From Phocaeicola sp. (lineage in GTDB: Bacteria; Bacteroidota; Bacteroidia; Bacteroidales; Bacteroidaceae), in contig JAHHQV010000003.1 of assembly GCA_020026175.1 (NCBI GenBank), positions 1 through 64,000 of the forward strand: DNA of 64,000 bases, written 5' to 3'. This document shows, in pieces, positions 19,212-27,746 of this stretch. Each line of letters opens with the position of its first letter. Position 1 is the stretch's first letter. Below the pieces are notes generated by a model. It did not search any database. It worked only from the letters and a program-made list of their open reading frames with translations, and was not told the DNA's origin. The position numbers were made by a program, and so were the translations under genes.

Positions 19212-19289
19212 TATGACGTGCTTGAAATGCTACATAATAAATTCAAGACTTGATTAGTTTTTGGCATGTTATATATTGCATTATATACT

Positions 19290-19952
19290 TTACCAGTCTA
19301 TTCCTTCTATCCCATGTTTGATAAGATAATCGTTGGTCAGACTGAAGTGATGGTTTCCGAAAAATCCGTTATATGCCGATAGTGGAGACGGATGTACGGA
19401 TGTCAGCACAAGATGTTTGTTGCGGTCGATGAATGCCCCTTTCTTTTGTGCGTAGGCTCCCCAAAGAATAAAGACAAGATTTCTTTTTTCTTCAGCCAGT
19501 TTTCTTATTACGGCATCTGTAAATTCTTCCCATCCTTTACGCTGGTGCGAGCCAGCCTGATGCGCTCTCACTGTAAGTGTGGCATTTAGTAGCAGTACCC
19601 CTTGTTCTGCCCATCTGGTAAGATTTCCCGATAGAGGTACAGGTTTTCCAAAATCATTATTTATTTCTTTGAATATATTTACAAGCGAAGGCGGAGGCTG
19701 TATCCCGTCGTTTACAGAAAAACACAGCCCATGAGCCTGTCCTGGTCCATGATAAGGGTCTTGTCCTATTATTACGACCTTAACCCTGTTGAATGGGCAA
19801 AGATTGAAAGCATTGAATATAAGTTTTCCAGGAGGATAGATTGTTGCAGTTTGATATTCTTTTTTTACAAAGTCTGTAAGTTGGATGAAGTAATCTTTAG
19901 AAAATTCATCTTTAAGAACCTGCTTCCATGTTTCTTCTATTTGTACGTTCAT
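19290..19952 (-). CDS. ung: Uracil-DNA glycosylase, family 1
   Basis: 220-residue base-excision repair enzyme that removes uracil from DNA. It has the water-activating loop GQDPYHGPGQAHGLCFSV with D65, the LLLNA segment, LVFILWGAYAQKKG, and the DNA-intercalating loop HPSPLSAYNGFFG. Length and all motifs are normal. It is monocistronic with a consensus promoter upstream. Confidence 0.98.
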   Translation of the reverse strand: MNVQIEETWKQVLKDEFSKDYFIQLTDFVKKEYQTATIYPPGKLIFNAFNLCPFNRVKVVIIGQDPYHGPGQAHGLCFSVNDGIQPPPSLVNIFKEINNDFGKPVPLSGNLTRWAEQGVLLLNATLTVRAHQAGSHQRKGWEEFTDAVIRKLAEEKRNLVFILWGAYAQKKGAFIDRNKHLVLTSVHPSPLSAYNGFFGNHHFSLTNDYLIKHGIEGIDW

Positions 19953-19983
19953 TTTGTCTTCTGTTTAGAAATATCTTTAAATG

Positions 19984-20015
19984 CAAAGGTAATGAAAGTA
20001 AAATGTAGAGGCAAA
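19984..20015 (-). promoter_or_regulatory. ung promoter, TTTG-N20-TACCTTTG
   Basis: On the minus strand TTTG (20015-20012) and TACCTTTG (19991-19984) are 20 bp apart, a full consensus promoter about 32 bp before the ung start. Confidence 0.8.
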
Positions 20016-20053
20016 TGAAAATATGGTTTTCGTTTGTTTGTCTTCATTAAACG

Positions 20054-20098
20054 AAAATAGCAAGGTCCTAAGATAATTGTATCTCGTAGACCTTGCTA
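20054..20098 (-). terminator. Terminator of asnA
   Basis: TAGCAAGGTC (20058-20067) and GACCTTGCTA (20089-20098) form a 10-bp stem; read on the minus strand it is followed by TTTTCG. It lies 25 bp after the asnA stop. Confidence 0.75.
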
Positions 20099-20122
20099 TA
20101 AATAACCGCATAATAATCAAAA

Positions 20123-21163
20123 TCAAATAAGATTCATACCATGTTTTTCACATTCTTCTCTCATTTCGTTAGGCCATATGCTAGCCTGTATTTCGCCTAT
20201 ATGTGCTTTTTTGAGATAAAGCATACACAGTCTTGACTGCCCTATACCTCCACCTATACTTAGTGGTAAAGAACCTTCAATCAATCTTTTATGGAAATAA
20301 AGTTCTTTTCTTTCTTCTTTACCTGAAGATTTAAGTTGTCTCAGCAGTGCCTCCTTGTCAACTCTTATACCCATGGATGAAAGTTCGATAGCTCTACTAA
20401 GTACTTCATTCCATACCAGAAGGTCTCCGTTGAGTCCGGAAAGTCCGGTTTCTTTGTCTATAGTTGAATAGTCATCATAGTCGGGGGCACGCAGGTCGTG
20501 TGGTTCTCCGTTACTAAGTTTTGCACCTATACCTATAATGAATACTGCACCGTGTTTTTGGGTTATAAGATTTTCTCTTTCTTTTGGGGTCTTGTCAGGA
20601 TACATCTGTAGTAGTTCTTCTGAATGTATGAAGAATATATCGTGGCCCAGAAAAGGTTTGATTTGTGGATACATTTCACATACCATGTACTCAGTGCGTC
20701 GCATTGCTGAATATATTCTTGTAACTATGTTCTTTAGAAAATCTACAGTACGCTGCTCGTTTGTTATTGTTCTTTCCCAGTCCCATTGGTCGACATACAG
20801 TGAATGTAGATTTCCCAGTTCTTCATCGGCACGTATGGCATTCATGTCTGTATATATACCGTATCCTTGTTCTATATTATAATCGGCTAGTGTAAGTCTT
20901 TTCCATTTAGCAAGAGAATGTACTACTTCTGCCTTTTGATCTCCCAAATCCTTTACAGGGAAATTCACAGCTCTTTCTGTTCCGCTCAAGTCATCGTTGA
21001 TACCCATTCCCTTCAGTACAAAAAGAGGAGCTGTAACTCTACGTAGTCTTAGTTCGGATGATAGATTCTGCTGGAAAAAATCTTTTATTTGTTTTATGGC
21101 CAATTCAGTCTGTTTCATATCCAGAAGGACTTTATAATTGGCTGGTTTTATTAAGTAACTCAT
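20123..21163 (-). CDS. asnA: Aspartate-ammonia ligase (asparagine synthetase A)
   Basis: 346-residue cytoplasmic enzyme making asparagine from aspartate, ammonia and ATP. It is related to class II aminoacyl-tRNA synthetases. Visible family blocks are FPVKDLGDQKAEVVHSLAKWKR, YVDQWDWE, LSGLNGDLLVWN, SSMGIRVD and the nucleotide-binding end PLSIGGGIGQSRLCM. Length is normal. It has its own consensus promoter and terminator. Confidence 0.97.
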   Translation of the reverse strand: MSYLIKPANYKVLLDMKQTELAIKQIKDFFQQNLSSELRLRRVTAPLFVLKGMGINDDLSGTERAVNFPVKDLGDQKAEVVHSLAKWKRLTLADYNIEQGYGIYTDMNAIRADEELGNLHSLYVDQWDWERTITNEQRTVDFLKNIVTRIYSAMRRTEYMVCEMYPQIKPFLGHDIFFIHSEELLQMYPDKTPKERENLITQKHGAVFIIGIGAKLSNGEPHDLRAPDYDDYSTIDKETGLSGLNGDLLVWNEVLSRAIELSSMGIRVDKEALLRQLKSSGKEERKELYFHKRLIEGSLPLSIGGGIGQSRLCMLYLKKAHIGEIQASIWPNEMREECEKHGMNLI

Positions 21164-21191
21164 TGTTTATGTATAATATTAGTTTTGTTGG

Positions 21192-21222
21192 CAAAGATAC
21201 TTATATTTATGAATTTTGCAAT
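21192..21222 (-). promoter_or_regulatory. asnA promoter, ATTG-N19-TATCTTTG
   Basis: On the minus strand ATTG (21222-21219) and TATCTTTG (21199-21192) are 19 bp apart, ending 28 bp before the asnA start. Confidence 0.75.
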
Positions 21223-21396
21223 TATTTATTTGATAAATGTTGTCAAATTGTTGCTGAATTTTTGTTTGTGTTTCTAAAATGATATATGCTGTGGTTGATT
21301 GGCTGGCATAGTGATGAAAAAAATAATATAAAAATGTTTATAGGTAGCAATAATTGATTAAATTTGCATTAACTCTGAAAAAGAGTATTTTTTATG

Positions 21397-21468
21397 CGCC
21401 CATAGTTCAATGGATAGAATAATGGATTCCGGTTCCATCGATTGGGGTTCGACTCCCCATGGGCGTAC
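21397..21468 (+). tRNA. tRNA-Arg (anticodon CCG)
   Basis: A 72-base cloverleaf folds by hand: acceptor GCGCCCA with TGGGCGT (the first pair is G-U), D-arm GTTC/GAAT, anticodon stem ATGGA/TCCAT with loop TTCCGGT, T-arm TGGGG/CCCCA with loop TTCGACT, discriminator A. CCA is not encoded. The anticodon CCG reads the arginine codon CGG. Confidence 0.93.
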
Positions 21469-21595
21469 TGGTTATAATAGCACATGTTATGCCTGTCGAC
21501 ATATACTCTTGTCCGATATGCATAGTATGTGCTTTGTTTTTGTAGACTTGTTTTATTCTTTAACCAGAACAACTTATTAATTTATTTATATAGAT

Positions 21596-22345
21596 ATGAA
21601 ATATACTTTTGAGATTTGCGCCAATTCGGCTGAGAGCTGTGTTGCCGCACAAGAGGGTGGGGCGCATCGTGTAGAACTTTGTGCAGGTATGCCTGAAGGT
21701 GGTACAACTCCTTCTTTGGGAGAGATAAAGTTGGCACGTAAATTGATTGACATCAAACTTCATGTTATCATCCGTCCTAGGGGAGGCGATTTTCTGTATT
21801 CACCGCTCGAACTTGACATTATGGAGGAAGACATTCTTGCTGCAAAGGAAGCTGGAGCTGATGGTGTGGTTTTTGGCTGCCTTACTCCAGATGGTGAACT
21901 TGACATTCCTGCCATGAAACGTTTGATGGAGGCTTCAAAGGGGCTTTCGGTTACATTCCATCGTGCTTTTGACTATGTGAAAAGTCCTGAAGATGTAATG
22001 GAAACTCTTATAGAAATGGGAGTGAACAGAATTTTGACTTCAGGTCAGCAGCCTTCTGCCATAAAAGGTGCGGAATTGTTGTCGGCTTTGGTAAAACAGG
22101 CAGCAGGAAGAATAATAATTATGCCAGGATGTGGTGTCAATGAATCGAATATATCAGAGCTGGCATCTATAACAGGAGCTTCCGAATTTCATTTTTCTGC
22201 CCGTGAAAACAAAGAAAGCCGGATGCTGTTACGCAATCCGGCTTTGTCTATGGGAGGACCGGTTGTAATAGACGAGTATGTAACTTCTGTAACTACTCCA
22301 AACCGTGTCCGCAATACTATAAAGTCTCTTACAGACCTTGAATAA
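21596..22345 (+). CDS. cutC: CutC family protein
   Basis: 249-residue TIM-barrel protein of the CutC family, historically linked to copper homeostasis though the biochemical function is unsettled. Family motifs are FEICANSAESCVAAQEGGAH RVELC (split here for length), IRPRGGDFLYS, GADGVVFGCLTPDG, TFHRAFD, ILTSGQ and IIMPGCGVNESN. The length is normal. Its 3' end overlaps the convergent transglutaminase-like gene by 17 bp, so the two transcripts are complementary at their ends. Confidence 0.95.
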   Translation: MKYTFEICANSAESCVAAQEGGAHRVELCAGMPEGGTTPSLGEIKLARKLIDIKLHVIIRPRGGDFLYSPLELDIMEEDILAAKEAGADGVVFGCLTPDGELDIPAMKRLMEASKGLSVTFHRAFDYVKSPEDVMETLIEMGVNRILTSGQQPSAIKGAELLSALVKQAAGRIIIMPGCGVNESNISELASITGASEFHFSARENKESRMLLRNPALSMGGPVVIDEYVTSVTTPNRVRNTIKSLTDLE

Positions 22346-24959
22346 CGTGAATCATCTGTTCACCTAATCCTATGGTGTATCCGTCAATCTCGAACACTAC
22401 GCGATTGAATGTATCACCGATAATGAATACCGGAAGATGTCCTCCGTTGTTCAGTTTCATGTTTTCGGCTATTTCCTTACGTATCTTTCCATCTTTATCG
22501 ATACCATAGGAAATAGTTGAAGGCAGATTAGGGAAGTCTTTAGGATTGAACTTCTTGTAAGAATCTTCATCTGTAAATAGCAGTAAGATTTTTCTACCCC
22601 ATTTTTCAAATTCATCTTTCTTGATTTCTATGTCTTTCAGTGCATGGTTTGTTGGCTCCTGACCTACTCCAAGTACACCTACTACGAAATATCCTCTGCC
22701 TGTAGTGGCCAGAACGGATGTTTCTGACATGTCTTTCACGTCAATATATTTTGCTTCAGAGTTGAAGTTTCCTATTACACGTATCTCTTCTGCATTTTCA
22801 CGCATTACAAGTTCAATATTTGTAGTCTTTCCTTCTTCTACAGTAAAGAAAGTAGTGTTGCTCATTACTCCTCCATTTGCCATACGGCTACCTGTTACAA
22901 GCATATAGTATCCGGTTTCCACTGTAGCGCCGTTTTTCAACAGCGATTCCCATGTAGTACTTTCAGGATAGTTGAGAAGGCGGAAACTGCCGTTGTCGAA
23001 CTTCGATATACTGAAATGTGTATAGTATTTAGGGTTGTTTAGTCTTGATATAGGCTTATATGTAGCCTTTACCTTTCCTTCTGTAATCTTGACGTTTCTT
23101 TCTGCTTCAAATTTTACTTGGACTCTTTGTCCTTTCCATGTATAGTATACGTTGCCGTTCACTTCATCTTTCCATGCAGGTATGTTAAGGCTTCTGGCAG
23201 CAGCTATGAAGAATATTTCGCGTGAATTGGCATCAATAACTCTGCTCTTCCATGTTCCTGAAGGTGAAGTTACTGTAGAACCAGTGTTCAGATCTGTACG
23301 TATTTCAAGATTTTCCTTACACCATTTTACAAGGTTCTGAGGGTCGTTCTTGAAGCTTTCTGCCAGTTCGGAAGGAATGTTCTTTTGCAGATAAGAGCGG
23401 TAAGGGCTAAGAAGTTCGTTTGATATACGAGGAGCCAGTATATGCTCTACGTCTGCATCGGCAGGAGTGTTGTAAAGGTGGTCTTCCAATACAGCACAAG
23501 GTGTATCTCTCAAGTCTTTGTCAGAAACGGTGCTTAAAAGTTCCATGGCTCTTTCTCCCATGTTCTTTTGTGTTGCATTTTTCAAGAAGTTCATTATTTC
23601 TGCATAATTGCCTCTTGATTTTGTAATGAATGTTGATGCTTTTACCTTGTCAAGTCCTATTTCCTTTGCAAATTCGGCTGCTTTTTCTTCTGTAGGGAAT
23701 GTAGCAGTATATGTGTTACGTATAGCATCTTCTTCACCCATGCGGCGTGTGTTTTCGGCACGTTGTTCAGGAGTTACTTCAGGCATTATAGTGTTTTCTA
23801 CAGGAGGGATGATGTTCAAGGCTTCTGTGTAGACTTCTCCTTCTGTAAGATTCAATACAATTTCAGCTTCTTTGTCTTTGCCGAATGAAACTTTCTTGAT
23901 TCCGAACTTGTTGTTGTGTGAAGCGAAAACCAACATGTCGCCAAGTCCGGCAGACAATGAAGCCTGTCCCTTGTTGTCGCTCAACTTATGTGATACGGTG
24001 TAGAATTCTGCATAGTTGTATACTTTGAATTCTATGTTTGCTCCTTCTACGGCTTTTCCGTTTTCGTCTTTTACAACAACTGTCACAGGTGCGCTCTTTG
24101 CATAATTGTCTATAATATTGATTTCTGTATAGTTTGCTGTCTTTTTCATTACATCTTCCTGACCGTTGTAAGCACCGAATACTTTAGTGTGCATTAGCAT
24201 GCCTCGGCTTGCTGGAGCATTGAACCAGCCAAGGTTTAGTACAGGTTCAGGTTCGCATGCGCCCAGGAAGAACCATTTGCCGTCTACCCATGCTTCTACC
24301 CATGCATGATTGTCATCGGTGTGTGCCCATCTTGGAGTGTATACTTGTCTGGCAGGGATACCTACAGCACGCAATGCAGCCACAAGGAAAGTTGATTCTT
24401 CACCACAACGTCCATAGGCAGTCTTTACGGTTGCAAGCGGACTACTTGTACGTGAGTCTGACGGAGTATATACTACTTTTTCATGACACCAGTGATTTAC
24501 TTCCAATACAGCATCGTGCATAGACAGATTCTTTACCCTAGGCCACAATTCTTTTTGGAAAACTTCTCTAGAGTTGTCCATGTTTTCATTGTTTATACGT
24601 ACAGGAAGTACAAAATGTCTGAAAATCAAATCAGGGATATTTGCTCCCCATGACGATTCTTTTCTGTTGTTGAGTGAAAGTCTTACGTTTTTAAGGAAGT
24701 AATCGCCTGAATAGTCTGCTAAATCACTTATAGCCATATAAGCATATAGGAATTGCATGGCTCCCTTTTCTTCCAGTGTCATTTGTTCATTGAAAACTTC
24801 AAACATGTTTCCATGTTTCATGATTCTTTGCTTTTCACTAAAGTCATTTTCTACTTTAGCGCGAAAATCATTTTCTTTAATGAAATGGCTGTCTGTAGAG
24901 CATGAATAAAAGCTGCATGCCGAAACCAGACTCATAGTGTAAATGATTTGTTTGATCAT
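22329..24959 (-). CDS. Transglutaminase-like lipoprotein with a second, degenerate transglutaminase-like copy
   Basis: 876-residue lipoprotein (lipobox FYSC, Cys20). The first transglutaminase-like core is at about 160-240: C185 in AYGRCGEES, H218 in DDNHAWVEAW, and E236 in GACEPEP where the catalytic Asp-Pro is usual. An Ig-like segment follows (about 275-370). A second segment near 570-600 (DANSREIFFIAAARSLNIPA, then VYYTWKGQ) aligns with the first core but lacks the Cys and His. The last ~100 residues (LLLFTDEDSYKKF, PVFIIGDTFNRVVF) look thioredoxin-like. It may bind or cleave peptides or glycoproteins; the function is not known. It is divergent from two GH20 genes, an arrangement I recall from the Bacteroides thetaiotaomicron sialidase/hexosaminidase locus. 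Confidence 0.85.
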   Translation of the reverse strand: MIKQIIYTMSLVSACSFYSCSTDSHFIKENDFRAKVENDFSEKQRIMKHGNMFEVFNEQMTLEEKGAMQFLYAYMAISDLADYSGDYFLKNVRLSLNNRKESSWGANIPDLIFRHFVLPVRINNENMDNSREVFQKELWPRVKNLSMHDAVLEVNHWCHEKVVYTPSDSRTSSPLATVKTAYGRCGEESTFLVAALRAVGIPARQVYTPRWAHTDDNHAWVEAWVDGKWFFLGACEPEPVLNLGWFNAPASRGMLMHTKVFGAYNGQEDVMKKTANYTEINIIDNYAKSAPVTVVVKDENGKAVEGANIEFKVYNYAEFYTVSHKLSDNKGQASLSAGLGDMLVFASHNNKFGIKKVSFGKDKEAEIVLNLTEGEVYTEALNIIPPVENTIMPEVTPEQRAENTRRMGEEDAIRNTYTATFPTEEKAAEFAKEIGLDKVKASTFITKSRGNYAEIMNFLKNATQKNMGERAMELLSTVSDKDLRDTPCAVLEDHLYNTPADADVEHILAPRISNELLSPYRSYLQKNIPSELAESFKNDPQNLVKWCKENLEIRTDLNTGSTVTSPSGTWKSRVIDANSREIFFIAAARSLNIPAWKDEVNGNVYYTWKGQRVQVKFEAERNVKITEGKVKATYKPISRLNNPKYYTHFSISKFDNGSFRLLNYPESTTWESLLKNGATVETGYYMLVTGSRMANGGVMSNTTFFTVEEGKTTNIELVMRENAEEIRVIGNFNSEAKYIDVKDMSETSVLATTGRGYFVVGVLGVGQEPTNHALKDIEIKKDEFEKWGRKILLLFTDEDSYKKFNPKDFPNLPSTISYGIDKDGKIRKEIAENMKLNNGGHLPVFIIGDTFNRVVFEIDGYTIGLGEQMIHVIQGL

Positions 24960-25269
24960 ATAAATGTTTAGTTTTAAAATTTTTGAGATAAAGGTAATGA
25001 TTTAATACTGATAGATAAAATTTTTTAAAATATTTATAGCAATTCAATTATATAATTATGAGTTGTGAGGATTTGAATATTGCTTAAAATGAAGTAATGT
25101 TAATATAGTATTTCATAAAATATCTTCCGTTTTATGGAAAGTCAGAAAATTTTCATTAATTTTACTTCGTTAAATCAATTTGTTTGTTATATGTTGGTTT
25201 TAGCTTTATGAAATTGGACTTATAAAATATTTAGTATACTATTAATCATTTAATTTATAATAACAAAAA
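24960..25269. promoter_or_regulatory. Divergent control region between the transglutaminase-like gene and GH20 genes
   Basis: A 310-bp A+T-rich stretch without a gene. Rightward, TTTG (25179-25182) and TAGCTTTA (25201-25208) are 18 bp apart, a near-consensus promoter for the GH20 operon. Leftward, the complement of 24988-24995 region reads TACCTTTA, a near-consensus -7 for the lipoprotein gene. No operator palindrome is evident. Confidence 0.4.
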
Positions 25270-27603
25270 ATGAAACCTTTCTTTAAAACTAGTTTGTTGG
25301 GAATGTCATTGGCCGGTATTATTTTTACCTCTTGTTCTTCAGGAGAGTCGGTAAAGGCTGATTACGATGTAGTTCCTGTTCCTTTCGAAATGTCTTCACT
25401 TCAGCAATCTTCTTTTGTGCTTAAGAATGGTGTTACTGTGTGTTTTCCTAAAGGTAACGAAATGATGAAGCGTAATGCTGAATTTCTTGCTTCATACATA
25501 AAAGAGCAGACAGGTATAGAACTTGAAGTAAAGGAGGGAGACGGACAGAATGACGGTATTGTTCTCCAGCTTGGACTTGAAAATGAAAACCCTGAGGCTT
25601 ATCAGTTGAAGGTGGACGGAAGCAAGGTAGTTATTTCCGCTCCTACTGAAGCAGGTGTGTTCTATGGTATACAGACTTTGCGTAAGTCGGTATCTGTAAA
25701 TAAAGCATCCGAAATAGAGCTTCCCGCTGTTGATATTGTTGACAAGCCTCGTTTCAGTTATCGTGGTATGATGCTTGATGTAGGCCGTCATTTCTTCACA
25801 ATGGATGAAATAAAGACTTACATCGACATTCTTGCACTTCATAATATAAATCGTTTCCATTGGCATCTTTCAGAAGATCAGGGATGGAGAATAGAGATTA
25901 AGAAATATCCTAAGCTTACTGAAGTAGGAGCATTCCGTAAGGAAACTGTTATAGGACGCAATTCGGGAAAATATGACGGAAAACCATATGGTGGATTCTA
26001 TACTCAAGAGCAGGCAAAGGAGATTGTAGAGTATGCAGCACAGAGATATATCACTGTAATTCCGGAAATAGACCTTCCAGGGCATATGCTTGGTGCGTTG
26101 TCGGCTTATCCTGAACTGGGATGTACAGGCGGACCATATGAAGTGTGGACTCAATGGGGAGTGTCGGACGATGTTCTTTGTGCCGGAAATGATAAGGCTA
26201 TAGAGTTTATACAGGATGTTTTGGCCGAAATAATAGAAATATTCCCTTCTGAATATATACATGTGGGTGGCGACGAATGTCCTAAGGTACAGTGGGCTAA
26301 ATGTCCTAAGTGTCAGGCTAGAATAAAGGCTCTTGGACTTAAGAGTGACGACAAGCATACTAAGGAAGAACGCCTTCAGAGCTTTGTGATAAATGCTGCC
26401 GAGAAGTTCCTTAACTCAAAGGGACGTCAGATGATAGGTTGGGACGAAACACTCGAAGGTGGACTGGCTCCTAATGCTACAGTGATGTCATGGCGAGGCG
26501 AAGGTGGAGGTATCGAAGCTGCCAAGCAGAAACATGATGTCATAATGACTCCTAATACATATCTGTATTTCGACTATTATCAGTCGAAGGATACTGATAG
26601 CGAGCCGTTGGCTATCGGTGGTTATCTGCCTATGGAGCGTGTTTACAATTACGAACCGATGCCGTCTTCTCTTACAAAAGAAGAACAGAAATATATAGTA
26701 GGAGTTCAGGCTAACTTGTGGACAGAATATGTTCCTGTATTCAGCCAGGCCGAATATATGGTATTGCCACGTATGGCTGCACTTTGTGAATCGCAGTGGT
26801 GTACTCCTGACAAGAAGAATTATGATGAGTTCCTGCAAAGGCTAGTAAGACTTGTTGATATATACGAGATGAAAGGATGGAACTATGCAAAGCACATCTT
26901 TGATGTAATGCTTTCTCTTACTCCGGATAGTAAAAATGGAACACTTGATGCTTCTGTACGTACTATAGACAATGCTCCTGTGTATTACACTCTTGATGGT
27001 AGCGAACCTACACAACAGTCCAATCTGTATACTGACGTAGTCAAGATAAACAAGCCATGTGTTTTGCGTACTGTGGCTATTCGTCCTAACGGAAAATCTC
27101 ATGTCACTACAGATACTATCAAGTTCAGCAAATCATCTATGAAACCTATTACAATGCTTCAGCCTATCAACAATCAGTATAAGTTTACAGGAGAGTCTGT
27201 GCTTGTTGACGGTATGACTGGAAATATGAATTACAAGACTGGACGTTGGTTGGGATTCTATAAGAATGATCTTGAAGCTGTAATAGACCTTAAGGAACCT
27301 ACTGAGGTTTCTTCTCTTAATATGCGCACTTTGGTAGAGAAAGGTGACTGGATTTTTGGCACTAGAGGTATTACAGTATCTGTATCGGATGACAATAAGT
27401 CGTTCAAGGAAGTGGTTTCAAGGTCTTATCCAGCAATGAATTCGACAGACCCTAATAAGATTTATGTATATAATCTAAAGTTTTCTCCTGTCAAGGCACG
27501 CTATGTCAAGGTTAAGGCTCTTGCTGAACATAACATTCCTTCTTGGCATGGTGGTAAGGGAAATCCGGCTTTCTTGTTTGTAGATGAACTTACTGTAGAA
27601 TAG
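25270..27603 (+). CDS. Beta-N-acetylhexosaminidase lipoprotein, GH20 with F5/8-type C domain
   Basis: 777-residue GH20 exo-hydrolase for terminal GlcNAc/GalNAc. Lipoprotein signal peptide (lipobox TSC near residue 22), N-terminal GH20b domain (about 35-150), catalytic barrel (about 155-510), with D335-E336 in HVGGDECP as the catalytic pair and HWHLSEDQGWR as the barrel motif. A CHB_HEX_C-like beta domain (YYTLDGSEPT, about 565-620) and a C-terminal discoidin/F5-8C-like carbohydrate-binding module (about 640-777) follow. Probably exposed at the outer membrane. It forms a tandem with the GH20 gene 143 bp downstream. Confidence 0.95.
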   Translation: MKPFFKTSLLGMSLAGIIFTSCSSGESVKADYDVVPVPFEMSSLQQSSFVLKNGVTVCFPKGNEMMKRNAEFLASYIKEQTGIELEVKEGDGQNDGIVLQLGLENENPEAYQLKVDGSKVVISAPTEAGVFYGIQTLRKSVSVNKASEIELPAVDIVDKPRFSYRGMMLDVGRHFFTMDEIKTYIDILALHNINRFHWHLSEDQGWRIEIKKYPKLTEVGAFRKETVIGRNSGKYDGKPYGGFYTQEQAKEIVEYAAQRYITVIPEIDLPGHMLGALSAYPELGCTGGPYEVWTQWGVSDDVLCAGNDKAIEFIQDVLAEIIEIFPSEYIHVGGDECPKVQWAKCPKCQARIKALGLKSDDKHTKEERLQSFVINAAEKFLNSKGRQMIGWDETLEGGLAPNATVMSWRGEGGGIEAAKQKHDVIMTPNTYLYFDYYQSKDTDSEPLAIGGYLPMERVYNYEPMPSSLTKEEQKYIVGVQANLWTEYVPVFSQAEYMVLPRMAALCESQWCTPDKKNYDEFLQRLVRLVDIYEMKGWNYAKHIFDVMLSLTPDSKNGTLDASVRTIDNAPVYYTLDGSEPTQQSNLYTDVVKINKPCVLRTVAIRPNGKSHVTTDTIKFSKSSMKPITMLQPINNQYKFTGESVLVDGMTGNMNYKTGRWLGFYKNDLEAVIDLKEPTEVSSLNMRTLVEKGDWIFGTRGITVSVSDDNKSFKEVVSRSYPAMNSTDPNKIYVYNLKFSPVKARYVKVKALAEHNIPSWHGGKGNPAFLFVDELTVE

Positions 27604-27746
27604 AAATTTGCAAAATCTCATATTGCCGGACTGTTTTGAATCTCTTATATGTCCGTCATACAATTATTCGTTTTCAATGGTAAAGGAGGCTTGTTCTTGG
27701 GATGGCCTTCTTTGCTTTTTCATTTCTATATAAAGCAATAGTTTAA

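Noticed and set aside
25870..26358. Antisense open frame of 162 codons inside the GH20 gene (a similar one at 28518-29039)
   Set aside because: Both arise opposite the same conserved GH20 region in two paralogs, as expected from shared codon use, and neither resembles a protein.
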